Assembly: GCF_001632775.1 (NCBI RefSeq)
Contig: NZ_CP015249.1
Location: 4,196,686 to 4,260,685, forward strand
Source of the DNA: Dokdonella koreensis DS-123
GTDB taxonomy: Bacteria; Pseudomonadota; Gammaproteobacteria; Xanthomonadales; Rhodanobacteraceae
Length of the DNA: 64,000 nucleotides
Direction of reading: 5' to 3'
Shown: piece by piece, positions 34,751 to 45,000 of the stretch
How positions within the stretch are numbered: the stretch's first letter is position 1
Layout: every line of letters starts with the position of its first letter
Made by a program: the position numbers and the translations under genes
Notes under the pieces: model-generated
The model's input: only the letters and a program-made list of their open reading frames with translations
Databases searched by the model: none
Told to the model about the DNA's origin: nothing

Positions 34751-36841
34751 ATGCTGAAGAATTCGATCGAACTGCACCGCCAGGGCCGCTACGCCGAAGC
34801 CGACCAGGGCTACCGCGAGTGGCTGGGCCAGCATCCCAACGACCCCGAAGCGTTGTACCGCTTCGCGATCCTGCGCCGCGAGCTCGGCTTCTACGACGAA
34901 GGCGAAGAGCTGATGCTGCGCGCGCACGAGCTGGCGCCCGATCGACCGGACATCCTGATCGGCATCGGCGACGTGTACGTCGAGAAGCTCGACCTCGCCG
35001 CCGCCTGCCGGCGCTACGAGCACGCGCTGGCGCTGGACCCGAACGAGCCGCTGGCGCACATCTCGCTGGGACAGGCGCTGCTGCGGCGCGGCGACCTGGA
35101 TCGCGCCGAGCAGCATTTCCACATGGCGCTGCGCCTGGCCGATGCGCCCGCGGCGCTCGCCGGACTCGGCGGGATCGCCCTGCAGCGCAAGGAAGCCGAA
35201 CGCGCGATCGCCCTCCTCACCCGTGCCGCGCAGATCGCCAGCACGGATTCGGCGATCCAGTTCCTGCTGGGTCGCGCCTTCCTGCTGCGCGACACGCCGG
35301 CCTTCGCCGAGCAGGCCTTCCGCAATGCGCTGCGGCTGAACCCGAACCTCCATCCGGCGCGCCACATGCTGGCCCAGCTGCTGCTGGAGGACGGGCGCCA
35401 CGAGGAATCCGAGGAACACTACCGCACGCTGGCCGAGCATCCCTCGTTCGGACCGATCGGCGTGCTCGGCCTGGCCGACCTGGCGCGGGCGCGCGGCGAC
35501 CTGGCGGCCGCGGTCGAAGGCTACCGGGCCGCCCTGGCCGTGAGCCCGGGGCAGGCGCAGGTGGTGGTGCCGCTGGCCTGGTGCCTGACGGAGCTGGGTC
35601 GCCGCGACGAAGCCCTGGCCGCCTACGACGCCTTCCTGCAGCACAGTCCCGGCGATCGCACCGTCCGCGCCGCCCGCGCCGAGGTGAATGCGGCGACCGG
35701 CCGCCCGGCCGAGGCGATCACCGAATGGACCGTCCTGGCCGAGCAGGACCCGGACGACCTGGAAGCGCAGATCCGCCTGGCGCAATTGCACGAGCAGCAG
35801 GGCGAGTACCGCACCGCCCTGGCAGCGGCCGAGCGCGTCGCCGAGGCCAGGCCCGGCGAACCGGTCACGACGATGGTGCGCGTGCGCGCCCGCCTGCGCG
35901 ACGGCGACGATGCCGGCGCGCGCGAGCTGCTCGATGCGTTCGGCACCCGACCGCTCGCGGACGGCTCGCGGCGGCTGCGCCTGAATGCCCTGGGCCAGGT
36001 CCACGATCGTACCGGCGCCTATGCCGAGGCCGTCGCCTGCTTCGCTGAGGCCCAGCGCGGTGCCCCCAGCGCGCTGCACGCGCTGGCACGCACGATCCCG
36101 GCCGAACTCGATGCCGCGCTCGCCGAACCGGCGCAGGCCGCCTGGGACCGCGCGCCGGTCCTGCTGGTCGGCCTGCCCGGCAGCGGCGTCGAGCGCATTG
36201 CCGCGCTGCTGGCCGACCAGCCCGGGCTGGCCGTGCTGCGCGACCGCAGCGGCCGCCTCCAGCGCAACGACGACTTCGCCGCACCGCAGTTCGACGCCTA
36301 CCGCGCCGGACTGGACGAAGCGGCGATCCAGGCGATCCGCCAGCGCTACCTGGCGCCGCTGCAGCGCGCCGACATCGACCCCGGTGCCACGCTGGTCGAT
36401 TGGCTGCCGCGCTGGGACGCGCGCCTGCTGCTCCTGCTGCGCCGGGCGCTGCCCGGCACGCGGCTGGTCGTGGTCGAACGCGATCCGCGCGACGCGCTGC
36501 TGAACTGGCTGGCGTTCGGCTGGCTGCCGGGCATCGGCTGCAGCGACGTCGGTGCGGCGGCGAGCTGGCTGGCACGCGCCAACCGGCACCTGGCCTATGG
36601 CGCCGCACTCGACGACCCGCGCCGGCTGCACGTCGATGCCGATGCCGTACTGGCCGACCCGGCGACCGGCGGCGCGGCGCTGTCGGCCTTCCTCGGCCTC
36701 GGTAGCCTGCTGCGCCGTGGACCGGAGCTGGCGCTGGCCGACCAATGGCCCGGCGGCTTGCCGTCGCGCTTCCCCGCCGGCCATTGGCGCCATTACCGCG
36801 AGGCGCTGGCCGAACCGTTCGCCGTCGTCCACGGCGCCTGA
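34751..36841 (+). CDS. TPR protein with C-terminal sulfotransferase-like domain
   Basis: The 696-residue product begins with about eleven TPR-like repeats (residues ~1-420; for example YAEADQGYREWL, DLDRAEQHFHMAL, DEALAAYDAFLQ). The last ~230 residues look like the sulfotransferase fold found after TPRs in many proteobacteria: PVLLVGLPGSGVERIAALL corresponds to the PAPS-binding loop, and VVVERDPRDALLNW to the 3'-phosphate-binding RDPRD segment. The PAPS loop is atypical, and no acceptor is known. No signal peptide is seen, so it is cytosolic. ATG 34751 is used; an upstream in-frame start at 34724 would add nine residues. Confidence 0.8.
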   Translation: MLKNSIELHRQGRYAEADQGYREWLGQHPNDPEALYRFAILRRELGFYDEGEELMLRAHELAPDRPDILIGIGDVYVEKLDLAAACRRYEHALALDPNEPLAHISLGQALLRRGDLDRAEQHFHMALRLADAPAALAGLGGIALQRKEAERAIALLTRAAQIASTDSAIQFLLGRAFLLRDTPAFAEQAFRNALRLNPNLHPARHMLAQLLLEDGRHEESEEHYRTLAEHPSFGPIGVLGLADLARARGDLAAAVEGYRAALAVSPGQAQVVVPLAWCLTELGRRDEALAAYDAFLQHSPGDRTVRAARAEVNAATGRPAEAITEWTVLAEQDPDDLEAQIRLAQLHEQQGEYRTALAAAERVAEARPGEPVTTMVRVRARLRDGDDAGARELLDAFGTRPLADGSRRLRLNALGQVHDRTGAYAEAVACFAEAQRGAPSALHALARTIPAELDAALAEPAQAAWDRAPVLLVGLPGSGVERIAALLADQPGLAVLRDRSGRLQRNDDFAAPQFDAYRAGLDEAAIQAIRQRYLAPLQRADIDPGATLVDWLPRWDARLLLLLRRALPGTRLVVVERDPRDALLNWLAFGWLPGIGCSDVGAAASWLARANRHLAYGAALDDPRRLHVDADAVLADPATGGAALSAFLGLGSLLRRGPELALADQWPGGLPSRFPAGHWRHYREALAEPFAVVHGA

Positions 36842-36877
36842 CGCGCCGGACCCTCACCGCAACCGAGGCTGGAAACC

Positions 36878-37525
36878 ATGCAGATCCGCAGCAACGACAT
36901 CCAACCGATGCAACCGATTCCCGCGTCGTTCGCGTTCGGCAAGCCGGGCCCCGCCGGCGAGCCGTGCGTGCTGTCGGACAACCGCAACCCGCACCTGGCC
37001 TGGAGCGACGTGCCCGAAGCGACCCGCTCCTTCGTCCTGGCCTGCATCGACACCGACGTGCCGACCGTGGGCGACGACGTCAACCAGGCCGGCCGCGAAG
37101 TGCCCGCCGACCTGCCACGCACCGAATTCACGCACTGGCTGATGGCCAACATCCCGGTGGACTTTCGCGAGCTGGGTGCCGGCAGTTGTTCCGACGGCGT
37201 GGTCGCGCGCGGCAAGCGCGAGCCATTCGGCCCGCCCGGATCGCGGCAGGGCCTCAATGACTACACCGGCTGGTTCGCCGGCGACGCCGACATGGCCGGC
37301 GACTACCTCGGCTACGACGGCCCCTGCCCGCCGTGGAACGATGCGCTGGTGCACCACTACCATTTCCGTGTCTATGCGCTGGACGTGCCGGCCCTCGACC
37401 TGCCCGAGCGCTTCACGCTCGCCGACGTCCGCCGCGCGATGGCCGGACACGTGCTCGCCGAGGCGGCCCTGACCGGCACGTATACGCTGAATCCAAGCCT
37501 GCGTAATGACGTCACCGGCAGGTGA
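36878..37525 (+). CDS. PEBP-family protein (YbhB/YbcL-like)
   Basis: The 215-residue product belongs to the phosphatidylethanolamine-binding protein family, shown by HLAWSDVPEATRSFVLACIDTD, THWLMANIP and HHYHFRVYALDVPALDLP. These proteins have a small anion-binding pocket, and their bacterial role is unclear. The start codon follows GAGGCTGG at a normal distance. The final residues after TYTLNPSLR look foreign (NDVTGR) and coincide with the point where the truncated RHS gene on the opposite strand begins to match its family. The stop codon therefore probably arose at a recombination junction. Confidence 0.85.
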   Translation: MQIRSNDIQPMQPIPASFAFGKPGPAGEPCVLSDNRNPHLAWSDVPEATRSFVLACIDTDVPTVGDDVNQAGREVPADLPRTEFTHWLMANIPVDFRELGAGSCSDGVVARGKREPFGPPGSRQGLNDYTGWFAGDADMAGDYLGYDGPCPPWNDALVHHYHFRVYALDVPALDLPERFTLADVRRAMAGHVLAEAALTGTYTLNPSLRNDVTGR

Positions 37526-40500
37526 CGGCCCAGGTACACGTAGTTCACCCGGCCCGATCCGTTCGCCCGGATCTCGCTCAGCAGCTGGCCGCCCTGGCTG
37601 TACATCTGCAGCTTCGCCACCCCGCCCGGCGGCGTGATCGCCACCCGGCGGCCGTTGCCGTCGTACCCGTGCGTCGTCGTCCCCGGCGAGGCCCCGCCCG
37701 TCCCCGGCCACGGCACCGTCACCGCTGTCATCCGGTTCGCCTTGTCGAACGTGAACGTCCGCGCATGGTTGTTCGCCGGCGTCACCGGGTCCACCACGCT
37801 GCGCGAGGTCATGTTGCCCCGCGTGTCATAGGCATAGTCCACGTACGACAGCGGCGGCGCCGCGTTGGTGATCTTCGTCAGCTGCTGCTGCGCGTTGTAG
37901 TGGTACGTGAAGTTCCGCAGCCCCGTCACGTTGGTCTGGAGGTTGTCCAGCATGTCGTAGCTGAAGGTCACGCCCCGCGCGCTCAGGTCGCTCAGCGTGC
38001 TCAGGTCGTTGAAGTGACCCACGATCAGCCGGTCCCGACTGTCGTAGTCCATCGTCCGGCTCAGGTTCGGGCCCAGTACCGCGTTCGGGGCCGAAGTCTC
38101 GTCGGTGATCGTCTTGACGTTCCCGTTCTCATCGTACGTGTAGGTGTCGTCGATCACGCCCGTATCCGTGCTCCATCCCGGCAGGCCCCGCGCGTTCTGC
38201 AGCGTCTCGTGCTGGATCCCGTTCGCATAGGCGAACCGGTACAGCCCCCCATTGGGGTGGTACTTGATCTGCGTGGCGTACCCGCTCACATACGTCGGCT
38301 CGCCCAGTGCATTGGGCGCGTAGTTCACCAGCGAATCGTCCGGGTACTTCAGCTGCTTCACGCTGCCGTTCGTGTCGTGCTGGTAGGTGAAGGGGTAGTT
38401 CGTCCCGCCGTACGTCAGTGTCTCGCTCTCCAGCAGTCGGCGCGTGTTGTAGCCGTACGTCCAGGTCGCACCGCCGGAGGTCACCGTCTTGAGCTTGCCG
38501 TCCTGCGTCCAGCTCTGCGTCGTTCCCTGCGTCACCCCATCGGCATAGGTCGTGCTCTGCAGCCGGTTGCGTGCGTCATAGGTCATCGTCGCCCGCTGCG
38601 CCGCCACTGCGCCGCCGCAGGCCAGCCCACCGCTCTGGCCGGTCGCACGCCACGTCACGTTGTCGGCCAGGTCGTATCCCAGCAGCGTCGCCCCGCTCTC
38701 CGGCTCCACCGTCTTGCACAGCCGCTGGTAGGTGTCGTAGTCATAGCTGCGCTCGGCCACCGGCGCCGCACCGCTCGGGCCGCTCTGCTTCAGCGTCAGC
38801 GGCTTGCCCAGCACGTCGCGGGTGTAGGTGATCTCACCGCCATCGGCCAGCACCACCTTCATCGGCGCGTCCTCCACCGGCTCGTCGAACGCCTGGTAGG
38901 AGGTCACCGTCGTCTTCAGCCGCGGGTTGAGCACCTGCTTGCGGAACCCGCTCAGGTACGTCACCACCGTCTCCAGCGGGCCCAGCTCGCTGTCGGCCAG
39001 CGTCGTCTTCACCTGGCCCAGCGCATCGTAGGTCGTCTTCGTCCCACCCGGCAGCGTCAACGGCGTGATCGACGTGATCAGCCGCTGCGGGTAGGACTGG
39101 TAGGTCACCCGCCCCTCGCCGTCGTACCGGGTCAGCGTCATCCGCCGCGTTTCGTCCTCAGTGGCCGTGCTGAGCGCGTCGTATCGCTTGGTCAGCGCCG
39201 GCCGCCACAGCGCGTCGTAGTACGTCAAGGTGCGGGCGTTGCCTTGGCTGGTCGTCTGCAGCCAGTGCGAGGCCCCCATCTCGCTCGTCGACACCCACTG
39301 GTAGCCGATCACCAGCGGGTTCCAGCCCGTCCCCGGGTAGTCCACCTGCTTCAGGCGCCCCAGCTGGTCGTACTGGTAGCCGGTCGTCAGCGACGTGAAT
39401 TCCGGCGCGGCGGCCTGCTGCACCGTCCGGATCTCGCCGGTGTCGTTGATGCTTGCGTTCAACCAGTCACCATTGCCGTAGGTGATGCTGGTCGGCACGC
39501 CGCGGTGGTAGGGGCCGTAGCTGGTCGTGTAGCTCGTGAAGCTCGCCCCGCGGGCATCCATGCTCTTGGACAGCGTCCCGTTCGCATACCACTGGTAGCT
39601 GCGGTGCAGCTTGCCGTAGCGGCTGTGCGTGAGCAGGTTCGCCGTCGTCGCATCGTAGGTGTTCACCACCGGATACCAGGTCTGGCTGCCGAACTGCACC
39701 ATCACGCTCGCCACCTGGCCCAACACCCACTTGCTCGTGTTGTCGTGGTACGCCGTCGTCTCCGCCTTGCTCCCCAGCGAACTGGACTTGCCCACACCCA
39801 GCGGCCGGCCGCGCGCATCGAAACTGCCCACCGTCCAGCTGAACGTCACGCCATCCTGTGTCGTCGAGCGACCCGACTCCGGGAACAGCCGCTCACCCAT
39901 GAACGCATCGCCGCGCTGCTGGATGCTCGTCCCCAGCGGCAACGGCCACGGCGGGCTCGCCGGGGCCGCATAGGTCGTCGTCACCGTCCGCTGCGCCGTC
40001 GAACCGTTCCAGCCGAACTCCGTCTTCAGCAGTTGCCCTTCGTTGACCTTCGACCGGATCCCGAACGTGTAGCGGGTCTGGTATCCCTGCGGGTCGACCA
40101 CCCGCACCGTCTTGGTCGTCGGCGAGGATGCCGTGCATACCGGCGTGCCGACCGAACCGGCCGTCGCCGGGTCCCAGCAGTAGCTGCTGGTGCTCAGGCT
40201 CTCGTTGTAGACGTAGTCCCAGGTGTAGCCGGGCAGGCCCGGGCCGCTCAGCTGCTTCTTCGTCAACGACCACTCGCCGAACTGCCGCGGCTGCATCGGC
40301 CAGGAGCCAGGCACGTCGGGCGGCAAGCCGGTGGGCGGGGTGCAGTGGAAATCCACCCAGGTGCGGCCGTGCTCCAGCCGATCCAGCGTGAACGTGCCCG
40401 TCGTGCCGCCCGGATGCGTCATCGAGCCGGTCAGCTCGCCCACGCCCGGCTGCGCATAGGTGCATTTCGATGCCAGCGGCTCGGTTGGCAGCTGGAACAT

Positions 40501-41655
40501 GAATTGCGCCAGGTTGAACGTCCACGCGCCCAGGCCGCCCGGCAGGTTCACGTACTTGAGCCCCGAAAAGCCCTGGTCGGCCGACACCTGGGTCTGGTAC
40601 TGGTAGGTCCAGGTCCGCGCCAGCTCGCCGCCCCCCGGTTGCGCCGTCACCGTCTGGACCTCGTGGCTCGTGGACGGAGTGGCCGGGTACGTGAACGTCA
40701 ACAACCGCCCGTCACTGCCTTCGATCCGCAGCAGCCGCCAGCCATCCCAGACATAGCTCACCGTATTGCCGTACCGGTCCGTCACCAAGGTCGGCACGAT
40801 CCACACCTCGATCCGGTGCAGCACCCCGTTCACACCCCGGCTCGGCAGCGCCTCGCCCCGGCTCTCCCCCGCCGGCCGCGCGACCAGGCCGCCGCCACCC
40901 GCCATCGACGACGCCTCGCGCTGGATGCGATGGTCCAACCGGTAGGTCGTCCCGTCCGGCGTCAGCAGCTCGAAGCCTTCGTTCGCGCCGCTGCCGATGC
41001 AGCGGATCATCCCGCCCGCCTTCGTCGTCAGCGTGTAGCTGCTGCTGTTGGCATTGCTCGGCGGCGCATTGCCCGGCGCCCGCTTCAGGATCTCCTGGTC
41101 GCCACTGCCCGGCAGGTAGATGAAGTTGCCCTGCCAGTACGCCTCGGCCTCCACTTGGTAGGCAGTACCGCCCGGTGCCGCACCGACAGCGGCCGCCGGC
41201 GGCACACCGAAACTCGAACAGCGGCCGCCGCCGCCGTCCACCGCCCAGCCGATGTCCGTCGCGAACACCCCGTGTGCGCGCGGCACCTCCAGGTCCCAGT
41301 CCGCGAAGTGGCCCTTCGGCTGCTGGTTCTGGCCGATCCGGTAGCGCCGCCCCACCGACACCGGCAGCGCGCTGTTGCCCGGAATGCTCACATCCGTCTG
41401 CACGAACTCCACGCTGCCCGTGTACAGGCTCACCTGGTCACCGAACAGGTCCGGACCCAAGGTCCCCGCCGTCTCGCTGCCGCGCAGCAGCTTCCCCTGC
41501 TCGTCGTAGATCGACACTTCACCGGCTTGTCCCTGCACCAGGCCCGGCGCCAGCGCCAGCAGCCCGGCCAGGACCGGCGCGGTCAACGAGCGATCAACTC
41601 GATGCGAGGAAGGAGAGAAACCCACGGCGCGCAGCGCGCGGTGCAGCACGGACAT
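37372..41655 (-). CDS. RHS/YD-repeat protein lacking its conserved C-terminal core
   Basis: The 1427-residue product has a signal peptide (about residues 24-45) and many RHS/YD repeats, such as YRYGNTVSYVW-type and YDALWRPALTKRYD. It should be an exported, wall- or surface-associated protein. The repeats end abruptly at NYVYLGRHLPVTS (near 37515). The normal RHS hallmark that follows (a PVARTDxxG-type linker, the RYYDPxxGRF motif and the variable toxin tip) is absent. The frame runs on ~45 residues antisense into the PEBP gene and then stops. AAGGAG lies 7 bases before ATG 41655. It is best read as a 3'-truncated, probably non-functional RHS gene. Confidence 0.85.
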   Translation of the reverse strand: MSVLHRALRAVGFSPSSHRVDRSLTAPVLAGLLALAPGLVQGQAGEVSIYDEQGKLLRGSETAGTLGPDLFGDQVSLYTGSVEFVQTDVSIPGNSALPVSVGRRYRIGQNQQPKGHFADWDLEVPRAHGVFATDIGWAVDGGGGRCSSFGVPPAAAVGAAPGGTAYQVEAEAYWQGNFIYLPGSGDQEILKRAPGNAPPSNANSSSYTLTTKAGGMIRCIGSGANEGFELLTPDGTTYRLDHRIQREASSMAGGGGLVARPAGESRGEALPSRGVNGVLHRIEVWIVPTLVTDRYGNTVSYVWDGWRLLRIEGSDGRLLTFTYPATPSTSHEVQTVTAQPGGGELARTWTYQYQTQVSADQGFSGLKYVNLPGGLGAWTFNLAQFMFQLPTEPLASKCTYAQPGVGELTGSMTHPGGTTGTFTLDRLEHGRTWVDFHCTPPTGLPPDVPGSWPMQPRQFGEWSLTKKQLSGPGLPGYTWDYVYNESLSTSSYCWDPATAGSVGTPVCTASSPTTKTVRVVDPQGYQTRYTFGIRSKVNEGQLLKTEFGWNGSTAQRTVTTTYAAPASPPWPLPLGTSIQQRGDAFMGERLFPESGRSTTQDGVTFSWTVGSFDARGRPLGVGKSSSLGSKAETTAYHDNTSKWVLGQVASVMVQFGSQTWYPVVNTYDATTANLLTHSRYGKLHRSYQWYANGTLSKSMDARGASFTSYTTSYGPYHRGVPTSITYGNGDWLNASINDTGEIRTVQQAAAPEFTSLTTGYQYDQLGRLKQVDYPGTGWNPLVIGYQWVSTSEMGASHWLQTTSQGNARTLTYYDALWRPALTKRYDALSTATEDETRRMTLTRYDGEGRVTYQSYPQRLITSITPLTLPGGTKTTYDALGQVKTTLADSELGPLETVVTYLSGFRKQVLNPRLKTTVTSYQAFDEPVEDAPMKVVLADGGEITYTRDVLGKPLTLKQSGPSGAAPVAERSYDYDTYQRLCKTVEPESGATLLGYDLADNVTWRATGQSGGLACGGAVAAQRATMTYDARNRLQSTTYADGVTQGTTQSWTQDGKLKTVTSGGATWTYGYNTRRLLESETLTYGGTNYPFTYQHDTNGSVKQLKYPDDSLVNYAPNALGEPTYVSGYATQIKYHPNGGLYRFAYANGIQHETLQNARGLPGWSTDTGVIDDTYTYDENGNVKTITDETSAPNAVLGPNLSRTMDYDSRDRLIVGHFNDLSTLSDLSARGVTFSYDMLDNLQTNVTGLRNFTYHYNAQQQLTKITNAAPPLSYVDYAYDTRGNMTSRSVVDPVTPANNHARTFTFDKANRMTAVTVPWPGTGGASPGTTTHGYDGNGRRVAITPPGGVAKLQMYSQGGQLLSEIRANGSGRVNYVYLGRHLPVTSLRRLGFSVYVPVRAASASTCPAIARRTSASVKRSGRSRAGTSSA
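37510..37527. repeat. Short inverted repeat at the PEBP/RHS junction
   Basis: Arms CGTCACC and GGTGACG surround GGCA. The repeat includes the PEBP stop codon and lies where RHS homology begins. It may be a chance hairpin or mark the recombination point. Confidence 0.5.
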
Positions 41656-41981
41656 GCAAAGCTCCTTTGCAGGCCCCGAACCCGAACCCCTTCGGCAATC
41701 GAGCGAGCGCCTTGCACGCTCCCTCACGCGTCCACGGAAAGCCGATCCGATGCCCGACGTCTACGCCGGGGCGACCCCCTGTGGGCTTCCCTGCGACGTG
41801 CATCGAACTTAACCCGAACTGTGCAGTTTTAAAAGCATGCCGGTGTGACACTTCATTACATGCGCTGCGAAGCGACGGCCTTTGCTTCGATGACGCCGTG
41901 CGCTAAACGTGTTGCGCTCGATTGTTGAGACCACACTCTTCCCCAAATCCATGCCACCTTTCCGCATCTCAGCGAAGAGCG
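41656..41981. other. Gene-free, AT-richer region upstream of the RHS gene
   Basis: No gene is apparent. The stretch ~41805-41870 is AT-richer than the surroundings and should contain the RHS promoter (minus strand), but no convincing -35/-10 pair was found. The minus-strand ribosome binding site of the RHS gene is at its lower edge. Confidence 0.5.
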
Positions 41982-42011
41982 AAAAAGCCCGGCGGACCAG
42001 CCGCCGGGCTT
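41982..42011 (-). terminator. Terminator of the S8 protease gene
   Basis: On the minus strand an 11-base perfect stem AAGCCCGGCGG/CCGCCGGGCTT with a five-base loop is followed by TTT and a pyrimidine-rich tail. It lies 39 bases after the protease stop. Confidence 0.9.
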
Positions 42012-42049
42012 GATGTACCGCTGCCGCGATCAGGCGGCGGCCGCGAGGA

Positions 42050-45000
42050 TCACTCGAAGCCGTTGGCGAAGATCGCGTCCACCGCGACGTTCATCGTGAC
42101 CGGCATGACGACCGGCCGTCCGGCTCCGGTGGCGAGGCAGACAGCGCCACGGTGCGCGCCCAGCGGCAGGCTGCCGGCTGCGAACGTCGCCGACAGCGCT
42201 GCGCTGCCGTCACCTGGGATGCTGCCGCTGGCCGGTGCCACGCCGAGCCAGGGCGCCGGCGTGGCGCCGGGGCCGCAGGGGTCGCTGCCCAGCACGTCCA
42301 GCTCGATCAGGAAACTGATCCAGCCGAACCCGGCTTCCGGCAGCGCCAGCGGCTCGGGTGCGCCGCAGCCGCTCGCCGCCCAATAGCTCGGCGTGCGATC
42401 ACCCTGGAAGTTGCCGCCCGGGTACACGCTGGTCGCGGTGGCTGCGCCGCTGGCGACGTAGAGTTCGGCGACCAGCACGGTGGTGGGCGCCACCACCACC
42501 GGCGTGGCGAACGTGGCCCGGTAGCGCTGCAACGGCGTGTCCGTCACGGTGGCGACGGCCTCGCCGAGCAAGGTCAGGTTGGCCAGTTGCATCGGTCCGT
42601 TCAACGCGTGCACGCGCACCCTCACCGGTTGCGAGCCGGTCGGCGAAGTCGCCGAGTCGATCGCGAAGCTGACGCCGCTGATCTGCCGGATCGAGCCGCT
42701 GGCCGGCAGCTCGGCCGGTTCGAAGATGCGGAAGTAGCGGTTCTCCAGCGAGTAGCCGCTGGCCGTCATGATGCAGCCGAAGCTCGCGTTCTCCTCCGGG
42801 TCCGGGCTGTGGGTCTGCGCCACGGAGATCGGCACCAGGGCGTTCGGGTCGCCGCCCGCCCGTGCCTGCCAGGTGCCGGCGACGGGGCCGCCGTTGAGCA
42901 GGTCGAACGGCCGCGCGAGCGTCTGGCCCGGCTGCACGAATGCGGTCATCGATCCGGGATCGGGCATCAGGCACGGCGCCAGCAGGCGCAGGTCGAAGTC
43001 GGCCGGCGTGACCGTTCCTGCGGTCAGCGCGGCCGGCAGCGTCCGCGGCACGTGGTCGGCCGCCTCGACGCTGACCTGCAACGGTCCCTGCGTCGCCGGG
43101 AACCAGTAGCGATAGCTGCCGTCGGCGCCCGTCGTCGTCGTGACCGTGCCGGCGGTGCTCTGGATGCGCACGGTGGCACCGGCGATCGGTGCCGGCGACA
43201 GGTCGCAGGCGCCCATGCCGCGGACGATGCCGCCCACCGCGCCGTAGCTGGGCGGCGCGGTGACCGTCATCACCGCCTCGACCTCGCCGAACGGCCAGGC
43301 GTACGGCGTGTCCTCGGCAACGCGCACCGGCACCGGATAGACGCCGGGTTGTTCGAGCGCACGAGCGTCGAAGCCGACCGTGATCGAGTGGCTCTCGCCG
43401 GCGGCCAGGCTGCCGTGGTCGGGCGTCATCGTCGCCAGGCCGCTCTTGGAAATCGAGTTGAACAGGTGCGCCTGGTCGACCATGATCCAGCCCCACGGCG
43501 GCAGCGCGGTGTAGTGGAAGCGCACCTGCACCGCCGGGTGGCCGGCGAAGGCGGACAGGTCCAGTTCCAGCAGGTACGGCTCCCCGTCCACACCGACGTC
43601 GGTGAGCTGGCTGTGCACGGTCGTCCAGGTGGCGCCACCATCGGTGGAGGCGTCCACGTCCAGGCGCGGCCAGCTGTCGGCGCCGACCAGCAGCGACACG
43701 AAGAAGCCCATCGACGCGGTGGCGCTCGACGACAGGTCGATCGGCGGCGACACCAGCGAGGTGTCGACCGGACCGTCGTCGCGGCAGTCGTCCCACAGGT
43801 CCATGCCGGCCGGCAGGCCGTTGCCGCCGGCGTAGTTGGGCAGGCGCGCGGGCCGGCCCCAGGTGCAGCCACTACCGTGGTTGACGACGGTCCAGCCGGC
43901 CGGCGGGAAGGCGTCCTCGAAATGTTCCTCGACGGCGACACCCTCGAAGCCGTAGGCCAGCGGCCAGGCGCCGGTGTTGGTCACCGTCATCGTGGTGCTG
44001 CCGACGGTGCCGAGCTCGATGCTCGCCGAGGGCTTGTCCGGATACAGGCGCAAGCGGCCGGCCGGCAGGCCGAGGTCGCGGCGGACGGTACCCGACGGCG
44101 CCGCGGCCGGTACCTGGATGTCGCCGTAGCCGGCGCCGACGGTCGGCCCGGGCGCGGCGAGAAGCTGGCTCGCGCCCGCCGGTGCGTGCACCGCGTAGAA
44201 GCCGGCGCCGACGGCCGGATCCGGGTTGGTGCGCGTGGTCACCGGGCTGCCGCTGTCGACGCGCACCTGCGCGCCGTCGAGCGGCGCCCCGGTATTGGCG
44301 TCGCGGACCTGGCCGATCACCAGCGCTCCCTGGGCCGGCGCGGTGCAGCCGGTGCGGATGGCGACGTCGTCGATCGCCCAGCCGGGACCGCGCAGGTCGT
44401 ACTCGTCGGTGCCGAGGTCGTCCGAATGGAAACGGATCAGTACCGACGGCGCGATCACCGGCGAGAGGTCGATCGCTTCCTCGGTCCAGCCAGCCGCGAA
44501 CGTCGTGCTCTGCGGGATGCCCAGACGCACCCAGGTCGCACCGCCGTCGGTACTGGCCTCGACCCGTGCCGGCTCGCCCTGGCTGTATTCGTCCTGCACG
44601 AAGGTGTGGAAGCTGCGGTAGCGCAGCGCCGGACGATCCAGGCCGCTCAGGTTGACCACCGGCATCACCAGGTAGTCGTAGCGACCGTTGTTCGCCCACC
44701 CGCTGTCGGGCCCGAGTTCGTCGTTGGCGCCGGCGAAGCGGCCGTGGTCGGGGATCACGAAATTGAGACTGGACAGCTCCGCCTGCGTGCCGAACTGCCA
44801 GCCCAGGCCCAGGCTGCTGCGCGTCCAGCCGGGGGGCAGCGCGCCGCCTTCGAAGTCCTGCGTCATCGCGGTGCCGGTATAGGCGTAGCCCGGCGCCTTG
44901 CAGGCGGCGGCGTCGGCGGCCAGCCCGAGGTTCTCGGTGCGGCCGGTCGTCACCTGGCCGATCAAGCGCGACTGGCTGCGATAGCCGTCGATCGCCGGCA

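Noticed and set aside
37522-41832. A 1436-codon plus-strand frame opposite the RHS gene
   Set aside because: It lacks domains and mirrors the RHS codons; the minus-strand frame has RHS repeats and a good ribosome binding site.
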